Assembly: GCA_963742535.1 (NCBI GenBank)
Contig: CAVUMC010000002.1
Coordinates: forward strand, 1 to 64,000
Source of the DNA: VRUE01 sp963742535
Lineage (GTDB): Bacteria; Actinomycetota; Thermoleophilia; Solirubrobacterales; 70-9
DNA: 64,000 bases
Direction: 5' to 3'
Shown here: piece by piece, positions 53,653 to 62,239 of the stretch
Layout: each line of letters opens with the position of its first letter
Position numbering within the stretch: position 1 is the stretch's first letter
The notes under the pieces: model-generated
What the model was told of the DNA's origin: nothing
The model's input: only the letters and a program-made list of their open reading frames with translations
Database searches by the model: none
Position numbers and translations under genes: made by a program

Positions 53653-55090
53653 CCGGCACCCCCTCGGGACGAGCGTCGAAGCCGATCGCGCCCTCTAGCG
53701 CGTGCGCGGCGTCGAGCAGCTTCTGCTCGGCGAAGGCGGGGGCGGCGATCTGGAAACCGACCGGCAGCTTCGGGCCTCCCCCGCTCGGCTCGGCCAGCCC
53801 GGCGGGGATCGAGATCGCAGGGATGCCGGCGAGGCTCATCGGCACGGTGAAAAAGTCGTTGAGGTACATCGCCAGTGGGTCGTCGGTCTTCTCGCCAAGG
53901 CCGAAAGCGACCGAGGGCGAGGTCGGGGTGATGACGAAGTCGAAGTCGTCAAAGGCCGCCTTGAAGTCACCGGCGATCTTGGTCCGCACCTTCTGCGCCT
54001 GGCCGTAATAGGCGTCGTAGTAGCCGGAGGAGAGCGCGTAGGTGCCGAGCATGACCCGCCGCTTCACCTCGGCGCCGAAGCCCTCGGCGCGCGTCTGCTC
54101 ATACATCTCGATCACGTCACCGCTGGAAGGAGCGCGCTTGCCGTAGCGGACGCCGTCGTAGCGGGCGAGGTTCGAGGACGCCTCAGCTGGCGCGAGCACG
54201 TAGTAAGCGGAGATGCCGTGTTCGGCGTGCGGCAGCGACACCTCGGCGATCTCACCGCCGAGCCCTTCGATCTTTTTCAGCGTCACCTCGAAGACCTCGC
54301 GTACGCCGGACTCGATCGCGTCGCTCGTCAGCCCCGCGGGAATGGCAAAGCGCAGGCCTTTCAAGTCCTCGCGGTCGGGCAGGCGCGGCGCGTTCGGCAG
54401 GCCGATCGAAGTCGAGTCGCAGGGGTCGGCGCCTTGCAGGATCGCCAGCAGCAGGGCGGCGTCGGCGACCGTGCGAGTGAACGGGCCGCACTGGTCGAGC
54501 GAGGAGGCGAAGGCGATCATGCCGTAGCGCGAGATCGCTCCGTAGGTCGGCTTCAACCCGACGATGCCGCAGAGCGCCGCCGGCTGGCGGATCGAGCCAC
54601 CGGTATCGGTGCCGATCGCCCAGGGGGCAAGGCCGCCGGCGACGACGGCCGCCGAGCCGCCCGAGGAACCACCGGGAACGCGGCCGCGGTCCCAAGGGTT
54701 GAGCACAGGACCGTAGGCCGAGTTCTCGTTGGAGGAGCCCATCGCGAACTCGTCCATGTTGGTCTTGCCGAGAATCGGTGCCCCCGCCTCGATCAGCTTG
54801 CGCACGGCGGTAGCGGTGTAGGGCGGCCGATAGCCCTCGAGGATGCGCGAGCCTGCCGTCGTCGGCACGCCCTCGGTGCAAAAGATGTCCTTGACCGCGA
54901 TCGGCGCCACGCTGGGACGCTCGACCGCGATCCCCGGCGCATCGCCGTTCTCATCGCGCCAGAGGTAGGCGTTGAGCTCGTCGCCTGCGGCAGCCGCGCG
55001 CCAGGCATCGGCGTACTGGCCCGCGTCGAGCTCTCCCGCGACCATCGCCTCATGGGCCTCGAGGGCCGTCATTGCCAGTAGCTCCTTCAT
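53645..55090 (-). CDS. gatA: Asp/Glu-tRNA amidotransferase subunit A
   Basis: Amidase that releases ammonia from glutamine for GatB. 481 residues. The Ser-cisSer-Lys triad is Lys67 (VAPIAVKDIF), Ser142 (PGGSSGGSAA) and Ser166 (DTGGSIRQPA). The C-terminal segment PAISIPAGLAEP and GFQIAAPAFAEQKLL is standard. The ATG directly abuts the gatC stop, giving gatC-gatA-gatB order. Confidence 0.96.
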   Translation of the reverse strand: MKELLAMTALEAHEAMVAGELDAGQYADAWRAAAAGDELNAYLWRDENGDAPGIAVERPSVAPIAVKDIFCTEGVPTTAGSRILEGYRPPYTATAVRKLIEAGAPILGKTNMDEFAMGSSNENSAYGPVLNPWDRGRVPGGSSGGSAAVVAGGLAPWAIGTDTGGSIRQPAALCGIVGLKPTYGAISRYGMIAFASSLDQCGPFTRTVADAALLLAILQGADPCDSTSIGLPNAPRLPDREDLKGLRFAIPAGLTSDAIESGVREVFEVTLKKIEGLGGEIAEVSLPHAEHGISAYYVLAPAEASSNLARYDGVRYGKRAPSSGDVIEMYEQTRAEGFGAEVKRRVMLGTYALSSGYYDAYYGQAQKVRTKIAGDFKAAFDDFDFVITPTSPSVAFGLGEKTDDPLAMYLNDFFTVPMSLAGIPAISIPAGLAEPSGGGPKLPVGFQIAAPAFAEQKLLDAAHALEGAIGFDARPEGVPGG

Positions 55091-55381
55091 CTATTCCTCT
55101 GCCTGCGGCGAGGGGACGCGGAAGGCGCCATCGTCAGGGTCGGGCGCCGAAGCGAGGGCGACGTCGGGCGACAGGCTCTCGTGCGGCACGTCAGGCCGCA
55201 GCACGTTCTCCAACGCGACCACGTGGGAGGTGGGCTCAACGTCGTCGAGGTCGAGCGCGGCGATGCGGTCGACGTGCTCGAGGATCCCCGACAGCTCCCC
55301 GACCATCGTCTCGACCTCTTCGTCGCTGAGGCCGAGCCGGGCCAGCTTGGCGACGTGGAGGACCTGCTCGCGCTCGATCAC
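55091..55381 (-). CDS. gatC: Asp/Glu-tRNA amidotransferase subunit C
   Basis: Small stabilising subunit that wraps GatA and GatB. 96 residues: HVAKLARLGLSDEEVETMVGELSGILEHVD in two adjacent helices, then LDLDDVEPTSHV and RPDVPHESLS, the usual pattern. GTG start at 55381, 7 nt after a TAGAAT box, so leaderless. Head of the gatCAB operon. Confidence 0.93.
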   Translation of the reverse strand: MIEREQVLHVAKLARLGLSDEEVETMVGELSGILEHVDRIAALDLDDVEPTSHVVALENVLRPDVPHESLSPDVALASAPDPDDGAFRVPSPQAEE

Positions 55382-55388
55382 TGCGGCG

Positions 55389-55394
55389 ATTCTA
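55389..55394 (-). promoter_or_regulatory. -10 box for leaderless gatCAB
   Basis: TAGAAT on the minus strand, 7 nt before the gatC GTG; the closest to consensus of the leaderless set. A TAGAGT box for the divergent membrane protein is at 55409-55414 on the plus strand. Confidence 0.55.
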
Positions 55395-55424
55395 GGCGGC
55401 TCGCCAGTTAGAGTCCGGGACGGG

Positions 55425-55868
55425 ATGACGGGAGAGCGCGCAGAGAAGTTCGTGGTGCTCAACTTGCGCCTGCTCGCGGTGACCTTCGCCGTCGTCGGCC
55501 TCCTCTTCATCGCCGTGCCCAGCGGCGTCCTCGATGTGATCTCCGACGTCGGCGAATGGTTCGGCAACGAGACCCGGGCGCCGCACACCCAGGAGTACCT
55601 CTGGCTGGCGCTCTCCTTCGCCTACATGGTCGTAATCACCGGCATCTGCCTTGTCGCCCAGGCCGACGTCGTCCGCTATCGCCCGCTGCTGCTCGTCCTC
55701 GCCGCCGGCAAGACCGCTTCCTCGCTCGGCTCACTGCTCTTCTTCGTGATCCAAGATCACGTCTTCATCTACCTGCTCAACTTCCTGGTTGACGGCTTCC
55801 TCGCCGTGCTTTCGCTCTGGCTCTGGTCGCTCGCAGGTCGCATCGGTCGCTCTCCGGCGCCGGGCTGA
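55425..55868 (+). CDS. Four-helix membrane protein, unknown
   Basis: 147 residues with about four membrane segments (LLAVTFAVVGLLFIAV, YLWLALSFAYMVVITGICLVA, LLLVLAAGKTASSLGSLLFFV, FIYLLNFLVDGFLAVLSLWLW). No family recognised. ATG at 55425, 10 nt after a TAGAGT box. It is 60 bp before the GMC oxidoreductase on the same strand and may be expressed with it. Confidence 0.7.
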   Translation: MTGERAEKFVVLNLRLLAVTFAVVGLLFIAVPSGVLDVISDVGEWFGNETRAPHTQEYLWLALSFAYMVVITGICLVAQADVVRYRPLLLVLAAGKTASSLGSLLFFVIQDHVFIYLLNFLVDGFLAVLSLWLWSLAGRIGRSPAPG

Positions 55869-55928
55869 CAGCGCGCGCCGGGGCTTTCGGCCGCTGAGCA
55901 ACGCACCCTGAGCGCGATCTGCGCCGCG

Positions 55929-57743
55929 ATGGCACCCGGGCTCGATGGCTTGCCGGCGGCCGAGCGCGAGGTCGCGGTAGCCGCGCCGGTCGCCGAGTTC
56001 CTGCGCTCGGTCTCGCCCCGGGCGCTGACGCGGATCAAGTTGGGGCTGCGGGTTTTCGAGTGGCTGCCTTTTCCCTGGCGCTTCAGTCATCTAGATGCGG
56101 GCGCCCGCGACGATTTCCTCAAGCAGATGGAGGATTCGCGCTTCAGCCTTCATCACGAGCTGCTGCTTATGGCGAAGGTGCTGACGACGCTGGGCTATGC
56201 GGTTGTTCCGGCGGTCGAGGAGAAGGTCGGCACCCGGCGGAGCTGCCGCCTCGCCGACGGCTCGCTACCGGCGCCACCGGGTTCCCTCGGCGACACCGAG
56301 CCCAGCGGCGCCGAAGAGGAATGCGACGTCGTCATCGTCGGCTCGGGCGCGGGCGGAGCGGTCGCGGCCGCCACTCTCGCCGAGGCCGGGCTCGACGTCA
56401 TCGTGCTCGAGGCCGGCGAGGCCTTTGATCGCGACAGCTATCCGAGCGATCCACTTGAGGCGATCTCACGGCTCTATCGCGATGGAGGCCTGACGATCGC
56501 CGAGGGGCGACCGCAGATCCCGGTGCCAGTGGGTCGCGCGGTTGGCGGCACCACCGTGGTCAACTCCGGGACCTGCTTCCGAGCGCCGCAGGCGGTCCTG
56601 GAGGAGTGGCGCGGGCGCTTCGGAATCGAGTGGGCGACGGAGCTCGACGGAGCATTCACCGAGGCGGAGGAGCTTTTGCGTGTCACGCCGCTGGACCCGG
56701 AGCGGATGGGCCGCAACGGCCAGTTGGCGATGGAGGGCGCGGCGGCGCTGGGCGCCTCCGGCGGGCCGATCTCCCGCAACGCCGGTAACTGCGTGCAGTG
56801 CAGCTCCTGCCCGCTGGGCTGCGAGATCGACGCCAAGCGCGGCATGCATGTCAGCTACCTGCCGCGCGCAGTCGCGGCGGGTGCCCGCCTGCGCACCAGG
56901 GTCGAGGTCGATCGCATCTTGGTCGAGAACGGCCGCGCCGTCGGCGTCCACTGCAAACCGCCCGCGTATGCGGTGCGGGCGCGGGTGGCAACGATCGTCG
57001 CCGGCGGGGCGCTGGGGACGCCTGAGCTACTGCTGCGTTCGGGCCTTGGCGGCGCCGCGGTTGGCCGGCACCTACACATCCATCCCGCCTGCTGGGTCGG
57101 TGCGCGCTACGCCGAGGAGGTGCGGGGCTGGGACGGCGTGATGCAGAGCTACTACATCGACCAATGGGAGCCGCAACGACTGCTGCTCGAGGCAACCTTC
57201 ACGCCCCTGGCCTTCGGCGGCGCCTGGCTGCCGGGGGCTGGCAGTGATCACCAGCGCTCGCTGCTCGAGTTCGGTCACGTCGGCTCGATCGGCGTCCACC
57301 TCTCCGACGAGTCATCGGGCCGCATCTCCCTCGCCCGCGACGGCACTCTCCGCGCCCGCTACAAGCTGACCCAAGAAGACACCGACCGCCTCACCTTCGG
57401 CATCGCCCGCGCCGCCGAAATCCACTTCGCCGCCGGCGCCACCGAGGTCTACCCCAACATCCCCCGAGCCGGCGTCCTCACCCCCTTACGCCTCCCGGAT
57501 TTCGAGTCAACCCGCTTCAAGCCCTCGGAACTACGACTAGAGGCATTCCACCCGATGGGCAGCGCCAGAATCTCCCCACCGGGCGACGGCGCCTGCGCCC
57601 CGGACGGGTCCGTCCACGGCACCCAATCTCTCTACGTCGCCGACGCCTCCCTCTTCCCCACATCCCTAGGGGTCAACCCAATGATGACCATCATCGCCTT
57701 CGCCAACCGCATCGCAACCGAGCTGACGAAGAGCGCCGGGTGA
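55929..57743 (+). CDS. GMC-family FAD oxidoreductase
   Basis: 604 residues. An N-terminal ~115-residue helical region (ICAAMAPGLDGLPAAEREVA, LKQMEDSRFSLHHELLLMAK) resembles the gluconate-2-dehydrogenase subunit 3/long-chain alcohol oxidase leader. It is followed by FAD loop DVVIVGSGAGGAVAAATLAE (about 133), GRAVGGTTVVNSG, a Cys-rich NCVQCSSCPLGCEIDAKRG, and C-terminal GVNPMMTIIAFANRIA with HPMGSARI. Likely oxidises an alcohol, sterol or sugar. In-frame codons before the ATG (AAEQRTLSAICAA) extend the leader domain without ATG, GTG or TTG, so the true start is uncertain. The 3' end is part of the palindrome at 57731-57806. Confidence 0.85.
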   Translation: MAPGLDGLPAAEREVAVAAPVAEFLRSVSPRALTRIKLGLRVFEWLPFPWRFSHLDAGARDDFLKQMEDSRFSLHHELLLMAKVLTTLGYAVVPAVEEKVGTRRSCRLADGSLPAPPGSLGDTEPSGAEEECDVVIVGSGAGGAVAAATLAEAGLDVIVLEAGEAFDRDSYPSDPLEAISRLYRDGGLTIAEGRPQIPVPVGRAVGGTTVVNSGTCFRAPQAVLEEWRGRFGIEWATELDGAFTEAEELLRVTPLDPERMGRNGQLAMEGAAALGASGGPISRNAGNCVQCSSCPLGCEIDAKRGMHVSYLPRAVAAGARLRTRVEVDRILVENGRAVGVHCKPPAYAVRARVATIVAGGALGTPELLLRSGLGGAAVGRHLHIHPACWVGARYAEEVRGWDGVMQSYYIDQWEPQRLLLEATFTPLAFGGAWLPGAGSDHQRSLLEFGHVGSIGVHLSDESSGRISLARDGTLRARYKLTQEDTDRLTFGIARAAEIHFAAGATEVYPNIPRAGVLTPLRLPDFESTRFKPSELRLEAFHPMGSARISPPGDGACAPDGSVHGTQSLYVADASLFPTSLGVNPMMTIIAFANRIATELTKSAG

Positions 57744-57806
57744 TCCCTGTCAAAACACTCCAGCGAGGCTCCTGCCGAGTGTTTTGACAGGGGTCACCCG
57801 GCGCTC
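57731..57806. repeat. Long inverted repeat spanning the GMC gene stop
   Basis: Arms 57731-57760 and 57777-57806 are complementary over 30 bp with one T/G-type mismatch, separated by 16 bp. The left arm includes the last codons and TGA of the GMC gene; the right arm ends 12 bp from the stop of the convergent membrane-protein gene. It carries the core CCTGTCAAAACACTC and its complement. Could act as a bidirectional terminator or be a REP-like mobile palindrome. Confidence 0.8.
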
Positions 57807-57818
57807 CCACGCCTCAAG

Positions 57819-58427
57819 TCAGTTGCCAGGCGGCGGAGGAGGAGGCGGTGGCGGCGGTGCTTGAGATGAACCCGCCGGAGGCGGTGGCGGAGGAGGCGCC
57901 TGCGAAGACGGCGGCTGCGGCGATCGAGGACCGCCCGCTCTCGAGAGACTGTCCGCGGCGTCGCCGAAGGTGACCCCTTCTTCGCGCATCGTGCTGTAGC
58001 CGCCGTAGGCGATGCCCGCGGCCGAGAGCAGGCCGAGGAAGATGCCGATCTGGAGGTTGGTGTCGACCGTGACGCCGCCGTAGGAGCCACCCCCGGGCGG
58101 ATCGACGATCCGGTAGACGACCAGCAGGACCGAGATCACGCCGAGGACGGTGACCACCGTACTCAGTGGAACCACCGGCTCGGCGACCGAATCGGTGAGC
58201 CGCAGGCCGACCATCACCAGGGCGACGAGGAGGGTGATCAGGAGCACGATCGGGATGAAATCGAGCGCATCCCAAGCGCTGCCACCCGATCCAGGGACGG
58301 TGCCGGAGAAGCCGGGCACGCCCGAAACTTCAACTCCGAACCAATCGAAGAACATGAAAACGAAGAGCAGAATGGCTGAGCCACCCGCAATCTTCTCCCC
58401 TAGCCCGAGCTTGTCCAGGTGGTCCAT
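57819..58427 (-). CDS. Membrane protein with polyproline tail
   Basis: 202 residues: four membrane segments (SAILLFVFMFFDWFGV, FIPIVLLITLLVALVMVGL, LSTVVTVLGVISVLLVVYRIV, QIGIFLGLLSAAGIAYGGY), then a ~55-residue cytoplasmic tail ending in two polyproline blocks (PPPPPPP and PPPPPPPPPP). Similar proteins in actinobacteria are uncharacterised. A TAGGGT box lies 8 nt before the ATG and overlaps the end of folD. Follows pcrA-folD on the same strand. Confidence 0.75.
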   Translation of the reverse strand: MDHLDKLGLGEKIAGGSAILLFVFMFFDWFGVEVSGVPGFSGTVPGSGGSAWDALDFIPIVLLITLLVALVMVGLRLTDSVAEPVVPLSTVVTVLGVISVLLVVYRIVDPPGGGSYGGVTVDTNLQIGIFLGLLSAAGIAYGGYSTMREEGVTFGDAADSLSRAGGPRSPQPPSSQAPPPPPPPAGSSQAPPPPPPPPPPGN

Positions 58428-58438
58428 CCGAGACGACC

Positions 58439-59287
58439 CTACACCCGGGCCCGGGCAGCGGCCAACGTATTTACGAGCAGCATGGCCACTGTCATCGGAC
58501 CGACTCCGCCGGGCACCGGAGTGATCGCCGCGGCGACCTCGCTGGCGGCCTCGAAGTCGACGTCGCCGACCAGTCCGTCCTCGGTCCGGTTGACGCCGAC
58601 GTCGATCACGATCGCGCCGGGCTTGATCGCATCGGCACCCAGCAACTGCGGCACCCCCACCGCGGCAATCAGCACGTCGGCGCGGCGGCAGACCGCAGGC
58701 AAGTCGCGTGTGCGCGAGTGACAGGCGGTGACCGTCGCGTTCGCCGCCAGCAGCAGGCGCGCGACCGGCACGCCGACCAGCTTCGAGCGACCGACGATCA
58801 CCGCTTCGGCGCCCTCCAACTCCACTCCCTCGTGGCGGAGCAGCTCCATCACCCCGGCCGGAGTGCAGGAGACCAGTCCCGGCATACCGTGGGCGAGCAG
58901 GCCGGCGTTGATCGGCGTCAGCCCGTCGACGTCCTTGGCGGGATCGATCGTCGCCACCACGCGATCGGGATCGATGTGATCGGGCACCGGCAACTGAACG
59001 AGGATGCCGTCGACGTCATCGTCTCGGTTCAGCTCCTCGACCAGCCGCAGCAGCTCGGCCTCCGTGGTCTCGGCTGGAAGCCCGTGATGGGCAGAGCGGA
59101 GGCCGACCTCTTTGCAGGCGCGATGCTTACCGGCGACGTAGACCTCTGAGGCAGGATCGTCGCCGACGATCACGGTGACCAACTGCGGAGTGCGACCGCG
59201 CTCGCGATCGAACTCGACGACCTCGGCCGCGACCCGCTCCCTCACCGCGGCGGCCACGGCTTTCCCGTCGATGATCCGAGCCGCCAT
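58439..59287 (-). CDS. folD: Methylenetetrahydrofolate dehydrogenase/cyclohydrolase
   Basis: Bifunctional one-carbon enzyme interconverting methylene-, methenyl- and formyl-THF. 282 residues. Catalytic Tyr50 and Lys54 (YVAGKHRACKEVG), GILVQLPVPDHID, DGLTPINAG, CTPAGVMELL, VIVGRSKLVGVPVARLLL, and the closing GGVGPMTVAMLLVNT. The ATG overlaps the pcrA TGA as TGATG. One-carbon supply links loosely to the serine genes elsewhere in the window. Confidence 0.96.
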   Translation of the reverse strand: MAARIIDGKAVAAAVRERVAAEVVEFDRERGRTPQLVTVIVGDDPASEVYVAGKHRACKEVGLRSAHHGLPAETTEAELLRLVEELNRDDDVDGILVQLPVPDHIDPDRVVATIDPAKDVDGLTPINAGLLAHGMPGLVSCTPAGVMELLRHEGVELEGAEAVIVGRSKLVGVPVARLLLAANATVTACHSRTRDLPAVCRRADVLIAAVGVPQLLGADAIKPGAIVIDVGVNRTEDGLVGDVDFEAASEVAAAITPVPGGVGPMTVAMLLVNTLAAARARV

Positions 59288-61569
59288 CAGCGCCGCCTGA
59301 TCGGCGCGTAGTCGGCCATCAGCTTGCGCTCGCTGCCGTCGCTGGCGAAGCGGACGACGACCACGCCGCCCGACTCGACCGCGGTAACAACCCCTTCGCC
59401 GAAGCTGGCGTGGACGACGTCGTCACCGGTGTGCAGTTCCAACGTCGGCCCGGCATCAATCGGCACGGCTCCGGCATCCTCGCCGGAGTCCCAACCGATA
59501 CCGCCAGCGGCACCAGGTGCGCTCGAGTGGCGCTCGGTCAGCTCGGCCGGCAGCTCATCGACGAAGCGCGAAGGCAGGTTGCGCTCAGCCCGGCCGAAGA
59601 GGCGCCGTTCGCGAGCCCAGGTCATGTAGAGGCGCCGGCGGGCGCGGGTGATGCCGACGTAACAAAGCCGCCGCTCCTCCTCCTCGCCCCCCTCTTCGAG
59701 CGCCCGCATGTGCGGGAAGGCACCGTCCTCACAGCCGACGATGAAGACCGTGTCGTACTCCAGGCCCTTGGCGTTGTGCAGGGTCATCAGCGTGATCAGC
59801 GACTCTTCGCCGCCGTCCAAGCCGTCCTGCTCGGTGTAGAGGGAGATCTGCTGCAAGTACTCCTCCAGCGGCGGCACTTCGCTCTCCCCCTCGCGCTCGC
59901 GCTCGATGTCGAACTCCGCCGCCCCGGCCACCAGCGCCTCGAGGTTCTCAGCCCGGCCCTCGGCCTCGATCGTGCGCTCGGCCGAGAGCGCTTCCGAGTA
60001 ACCGCTCTCGTTCAGCACCGCCTCCAGCAGCGCCGCAACCGGTCCTTCCTCTTCGGCCCGTTCGCGCAGGCCAGCCATCATCTCGTAGAAGCGGGAAACC
60101 GCCTTGATCGCGCCACCGTTCAACCCCGGCACCTCCTCAACCGCCTCGATCACCTCCCAGATCGTCTTGCCGGTGGTGTTGGCGTGGGAGGCGAGCCGGC
60201 CCTGGGTCGTGTTGCCGATTCCACGGCGGGGCGAGTTGACGATGCGGGCGAAGGAGACCTGGTCACGGGGATTGGCCAGCAGGCTGAGGTATGCGACCGC
60301 GTCCTTGATCTCGGCCCGTTCGTAGAACTTGGTGCCGCCAATCACCTGGTAGGGCAGGTCGAAGCGGTTGAGCGTGTCCTCCAGCACCCGGCTCATCGCG
60401 TTGGTCCGGTAGAAGACGGCGACGTCCTCGCGTTTGACGCCGTCCTCCTCGGCGAGCCGCTCGACCTCTCCCGCCACCCAGCGCGCCTCCTCGTGCTCAT
60501 CGGAGAGCTCGGAGAGCCGCACCGGCTCACCCCCGGTAATTTCGGTCCAGAGCTGCTTGGGCCGCCGTTCGCGATTGCGCTCGACCACCGCGTTTGCCGC
60601 GGAGAGAATGGTCTGGGTCGAGCGGTAGTTCTGCTCGAGCTTGACCACCTCCGCCTCCGGGAAGTCGCGCTCGAAGTCGAGGATGTTGCGGATGTCGGCG
60701 TGACGGAAGCCGTAGATCGACTGGTCCTCGTCGCCGACGACCATCAGGTTGCCGTGCTCTTCGGTGAGCAGCTGCAGCATCCGGTACTGGGCGTAGTTGG
60801 TGTCCTGGTACTCGTCGACGAGGACGTGGCGGAAGGTGTGGTGCCAGCGCTCGCGCGCCTCTTTGGAGATCTCCAGCACGTTGACCGTGCGCACGAGCAG
60901 GTCGTCGAAGTCCATCGCGTTGGCTTCGAGCATCCTTTTTTCGTAGAGCGGATAGAGGTCCGCGACCACTTCCTCGAAGGGATTGCCCTCCGTCGGCTCG
61001 TAGGAGTCAGCGTCGACCAGCTTGTTCTTGGCGCCCGAGATCTGCGCCCGCAGCGAGCGCGGCGGGTAGCGTTTCGGGTCGACCCCGCGCTCGGTCATGC
61101 AGCGCTTCAACATGCGCAGCGAGTCGGACTCGTCGTAGATCGTGAAGGTGCGTGCGTAGCCGAGCGTCTCAGCATCTGCGCGGAGCATCCGCGCGCAGGC
61201 GGAGTGGAAGGTCGTCACCCACATCGCCCGCACCGAGCGACCGACGAGGGAGGCGACCCGCTCCCGCATCTCGCTCGCCGCCTTGTTGGTGAAGGTGATC
61301 GCGAGGATCTCGCCCGGCCGCGCCCGATCGGTTGCCAGCAGGTAGGCGATGCGGTGGGTCAGCACCCGCGTCTTGCCAGAGCCGGCGCCGGCCAGGACCA
61401 GCAGCGGCCCGTCGCCGGCAACTACCGCCTCGCGTTGGGGCTCGTTCAGCCCCGCCAGCAGCCGTTCGGCCCGGTCAGCGCCGGGCTCAATCGGTGCACC
61501 GCCCTCGCCCTGGGGAGTCGCGGAGTCGAGGTCCATCTGCAACATCGTTCCGAGCATAGCCCCGGTCAC
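59287..61569 (-). CDS. pcrA: UvrD/PcrA-type DNA helicase
   Basis: Superfamily 1A 3'-5' helicase for repair and transcription-replication conflict. 760 residues. Q-motif LNEPQREAV, Walker A AGAGSGKTR, ITFTNKAASEM, LVDEYQDTNYAQYR, GDEDQSIYGFRHAD, LEQNYRSTQTIL, TLHNAKGLEYDTVF and YVGITRARRRLYMTWA give all helicase motifs. The C-terminal ~45 residues (VVHASFGEGVVTAVESGG) are the Tudor-like domain by which PcrA contacts RNA polymerase. Start uncertain: GTG 61569, ATG 61557 or ATG 61545; a TATGCT box 7 nt before 61545 favours the last, leaderless. Confidence 0.93.
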   Translation of the reverse strand: MTGAMLGTMLQMDLDSATPQGEGGAPIEPGADRAERLLAGLNEPQREAVVAGDGPLLVLAGAGSGKTRVLTHRIAYLLATDRARPGEILAITFTNKAASEMRERVASLVGRSVRAMWVTTFHSACARMLRADAETLGYARTFTIYDESDSLRMLKRCMTERGVDPKRYPPRSLRAQISGAKNKLVDADSYEPTEGNPFEEVVADLYPLYEKRMLEANAMDFDDLLVRTVNVLEISKEARERWHHTFRHVLVDEYQDTNYAQYRMLQLLTEEHGNLMVVGDEDQSIYGFRHADIRNILDFERDFPEAEVVKLEQNYRSTQTILSAANAVVERNRERRPKQLWTEITGGEPVRLSELSDEHEEARWVAGEVERLAEEDGVKREDVAVFYRTNAMSRVLEDTLNRFDLPYQVIGGTKFYERAEIKDAVAYLSLLANPRDQVSFARIVNSPRRGIGNTTQGRLASHANTTGKTIWEVIEAVEEVPGLNGGAIKAVSRFYEMMAGLRERAEEEGPVAALLEAVLNESGYSEALSAERTIEAEGRAENLEALVAGAAEFDIEREREGESEVPPLEEYLQQISLYTEQDGLDGGEESLITLMTLHNAKGLEYDTVFIVGCEDGAFPHMRALEEGGEEEERRLCYVGITRARRRLYMTWARERRLFGRAERNLPSRFVDELPAELTERHSSAPGAAGGIGWDSGEDAGAVPIDAGPTLELHTGDDVVHASFGEGVVTAVESGGVVVVRFASDGSERKLMADYAPIRRR
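61553..61558 (-). promoter_or_regulatory. -10 box for leaderless pcrA
   Basis: TATGCT on the minus strand, 7 nt before the ATG at 61545. If used, the protein starts at MLQMDLD. Confidence 0.4.
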
Positions 61570-61585
61570 GGCCGGGTCCCCGGGC

Positions 61586-62188
61586 CTAGGCGCTGGGGTT
61601 CTTCAGGCAGGCTTCGGCGATGCCTTCAAACGCTTCGGAGGAGCCGCTGAGGAGCAATTCTTCGGCTTCCTCCCGCGAGGCTCCAGCAAAGGCATCGGAG
61701 AGGCAGGAAGCAAGGCTGTTGCTGAGTTCACCGGGGTGCTTGGCGACCTGTGCTTCGAAGGCCCGCGCCAGCTGCTTCGGGTCGAACTTGGTGAACTTGA
61801 CGATTTCGTCCATCTTCCACTGCTCACCGCTCTTGACCAGTGCGACTTCGATCGTCTGCCCGTCGAAGCCGCCGCCGCCCAGCGCCACCACGGCGGTGGC
61901 ATCCGTGCCGTCTATTTCGACCTCGGAGACCTTCGCCGATTCAAGCCCTTCATTGTTTTCGGCTTCCTTTTCGCATTCTTCGACCGCCGCGTCGCCGCTT
62001 TCCCCCGCCAGCTGTTCGTTGAACCCGAGGGTGTTCAGCTTCTTGCAGTTGACCGGATTGTCGGCAGTCGCCGAGGCAACGATCACCTTTTCGACTTCGC
62101 CCGTTTCATCGCTGCTGCTCCCACAGGCTGAGAGCGCGAGCGCGAAAACGACCAGAACGGAGAACGGGAACAGAAGACGCTTGCGCAA
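61586..62188 (-). CDS. Putative lipoprotein, unknown
   Basis: 200 residues. A basic N-terminus and hydrophobic stretch end in the lipobox LALSAC, so the Cys at about 21 would be lipidated and the protein anchored outside the membrane. The mature part is acidic; region 35-135 has a DUF4878/SnoaL-like feel (a domain that measures protein accumulation, with GEQWKMDEIVKF), but I cannot assign it firmly. TTG start with AAAGGA 8 nt upstream. Between cysE-cysK and pcrA on the same strand. Confidence 0.7.
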   Translation of the reverse strand: MRKRLLFPFSVLVVFALALSACGSSSDETGEVEKVIVASATADNPVNCKKLNTLGFNEQLAGESGDAAVEECEKEAENNEGLESAKVSEVEIDGTDATAVVALGGGGFDGQTIEVALVKSGEQWKMDEIVKFTKFDPKQLARAFEAQVAKHPGELSNSLASCLSDAFAGASREEAEELLLSGSSEAFEGIAEACLKNPSA

Positions 62189-62239
62189 GACGAGGATCCT
62201 TTCGGGCGAGGGACGGGCGAAGAAGGGCGGCAGGCTACC

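Noticed and set aside
59410..61650. Very long open frame antisense to pcrA (746 codons), and similar ones antisense to leuA, leuC, gatA, serA, ilvC and argH
   Set aside because: They mirror the strong third-position GC bias of the real genes, give Val/Gly/Asp/Arg-rich proteins without motifs, and lie opposite genes with clear family signatures.
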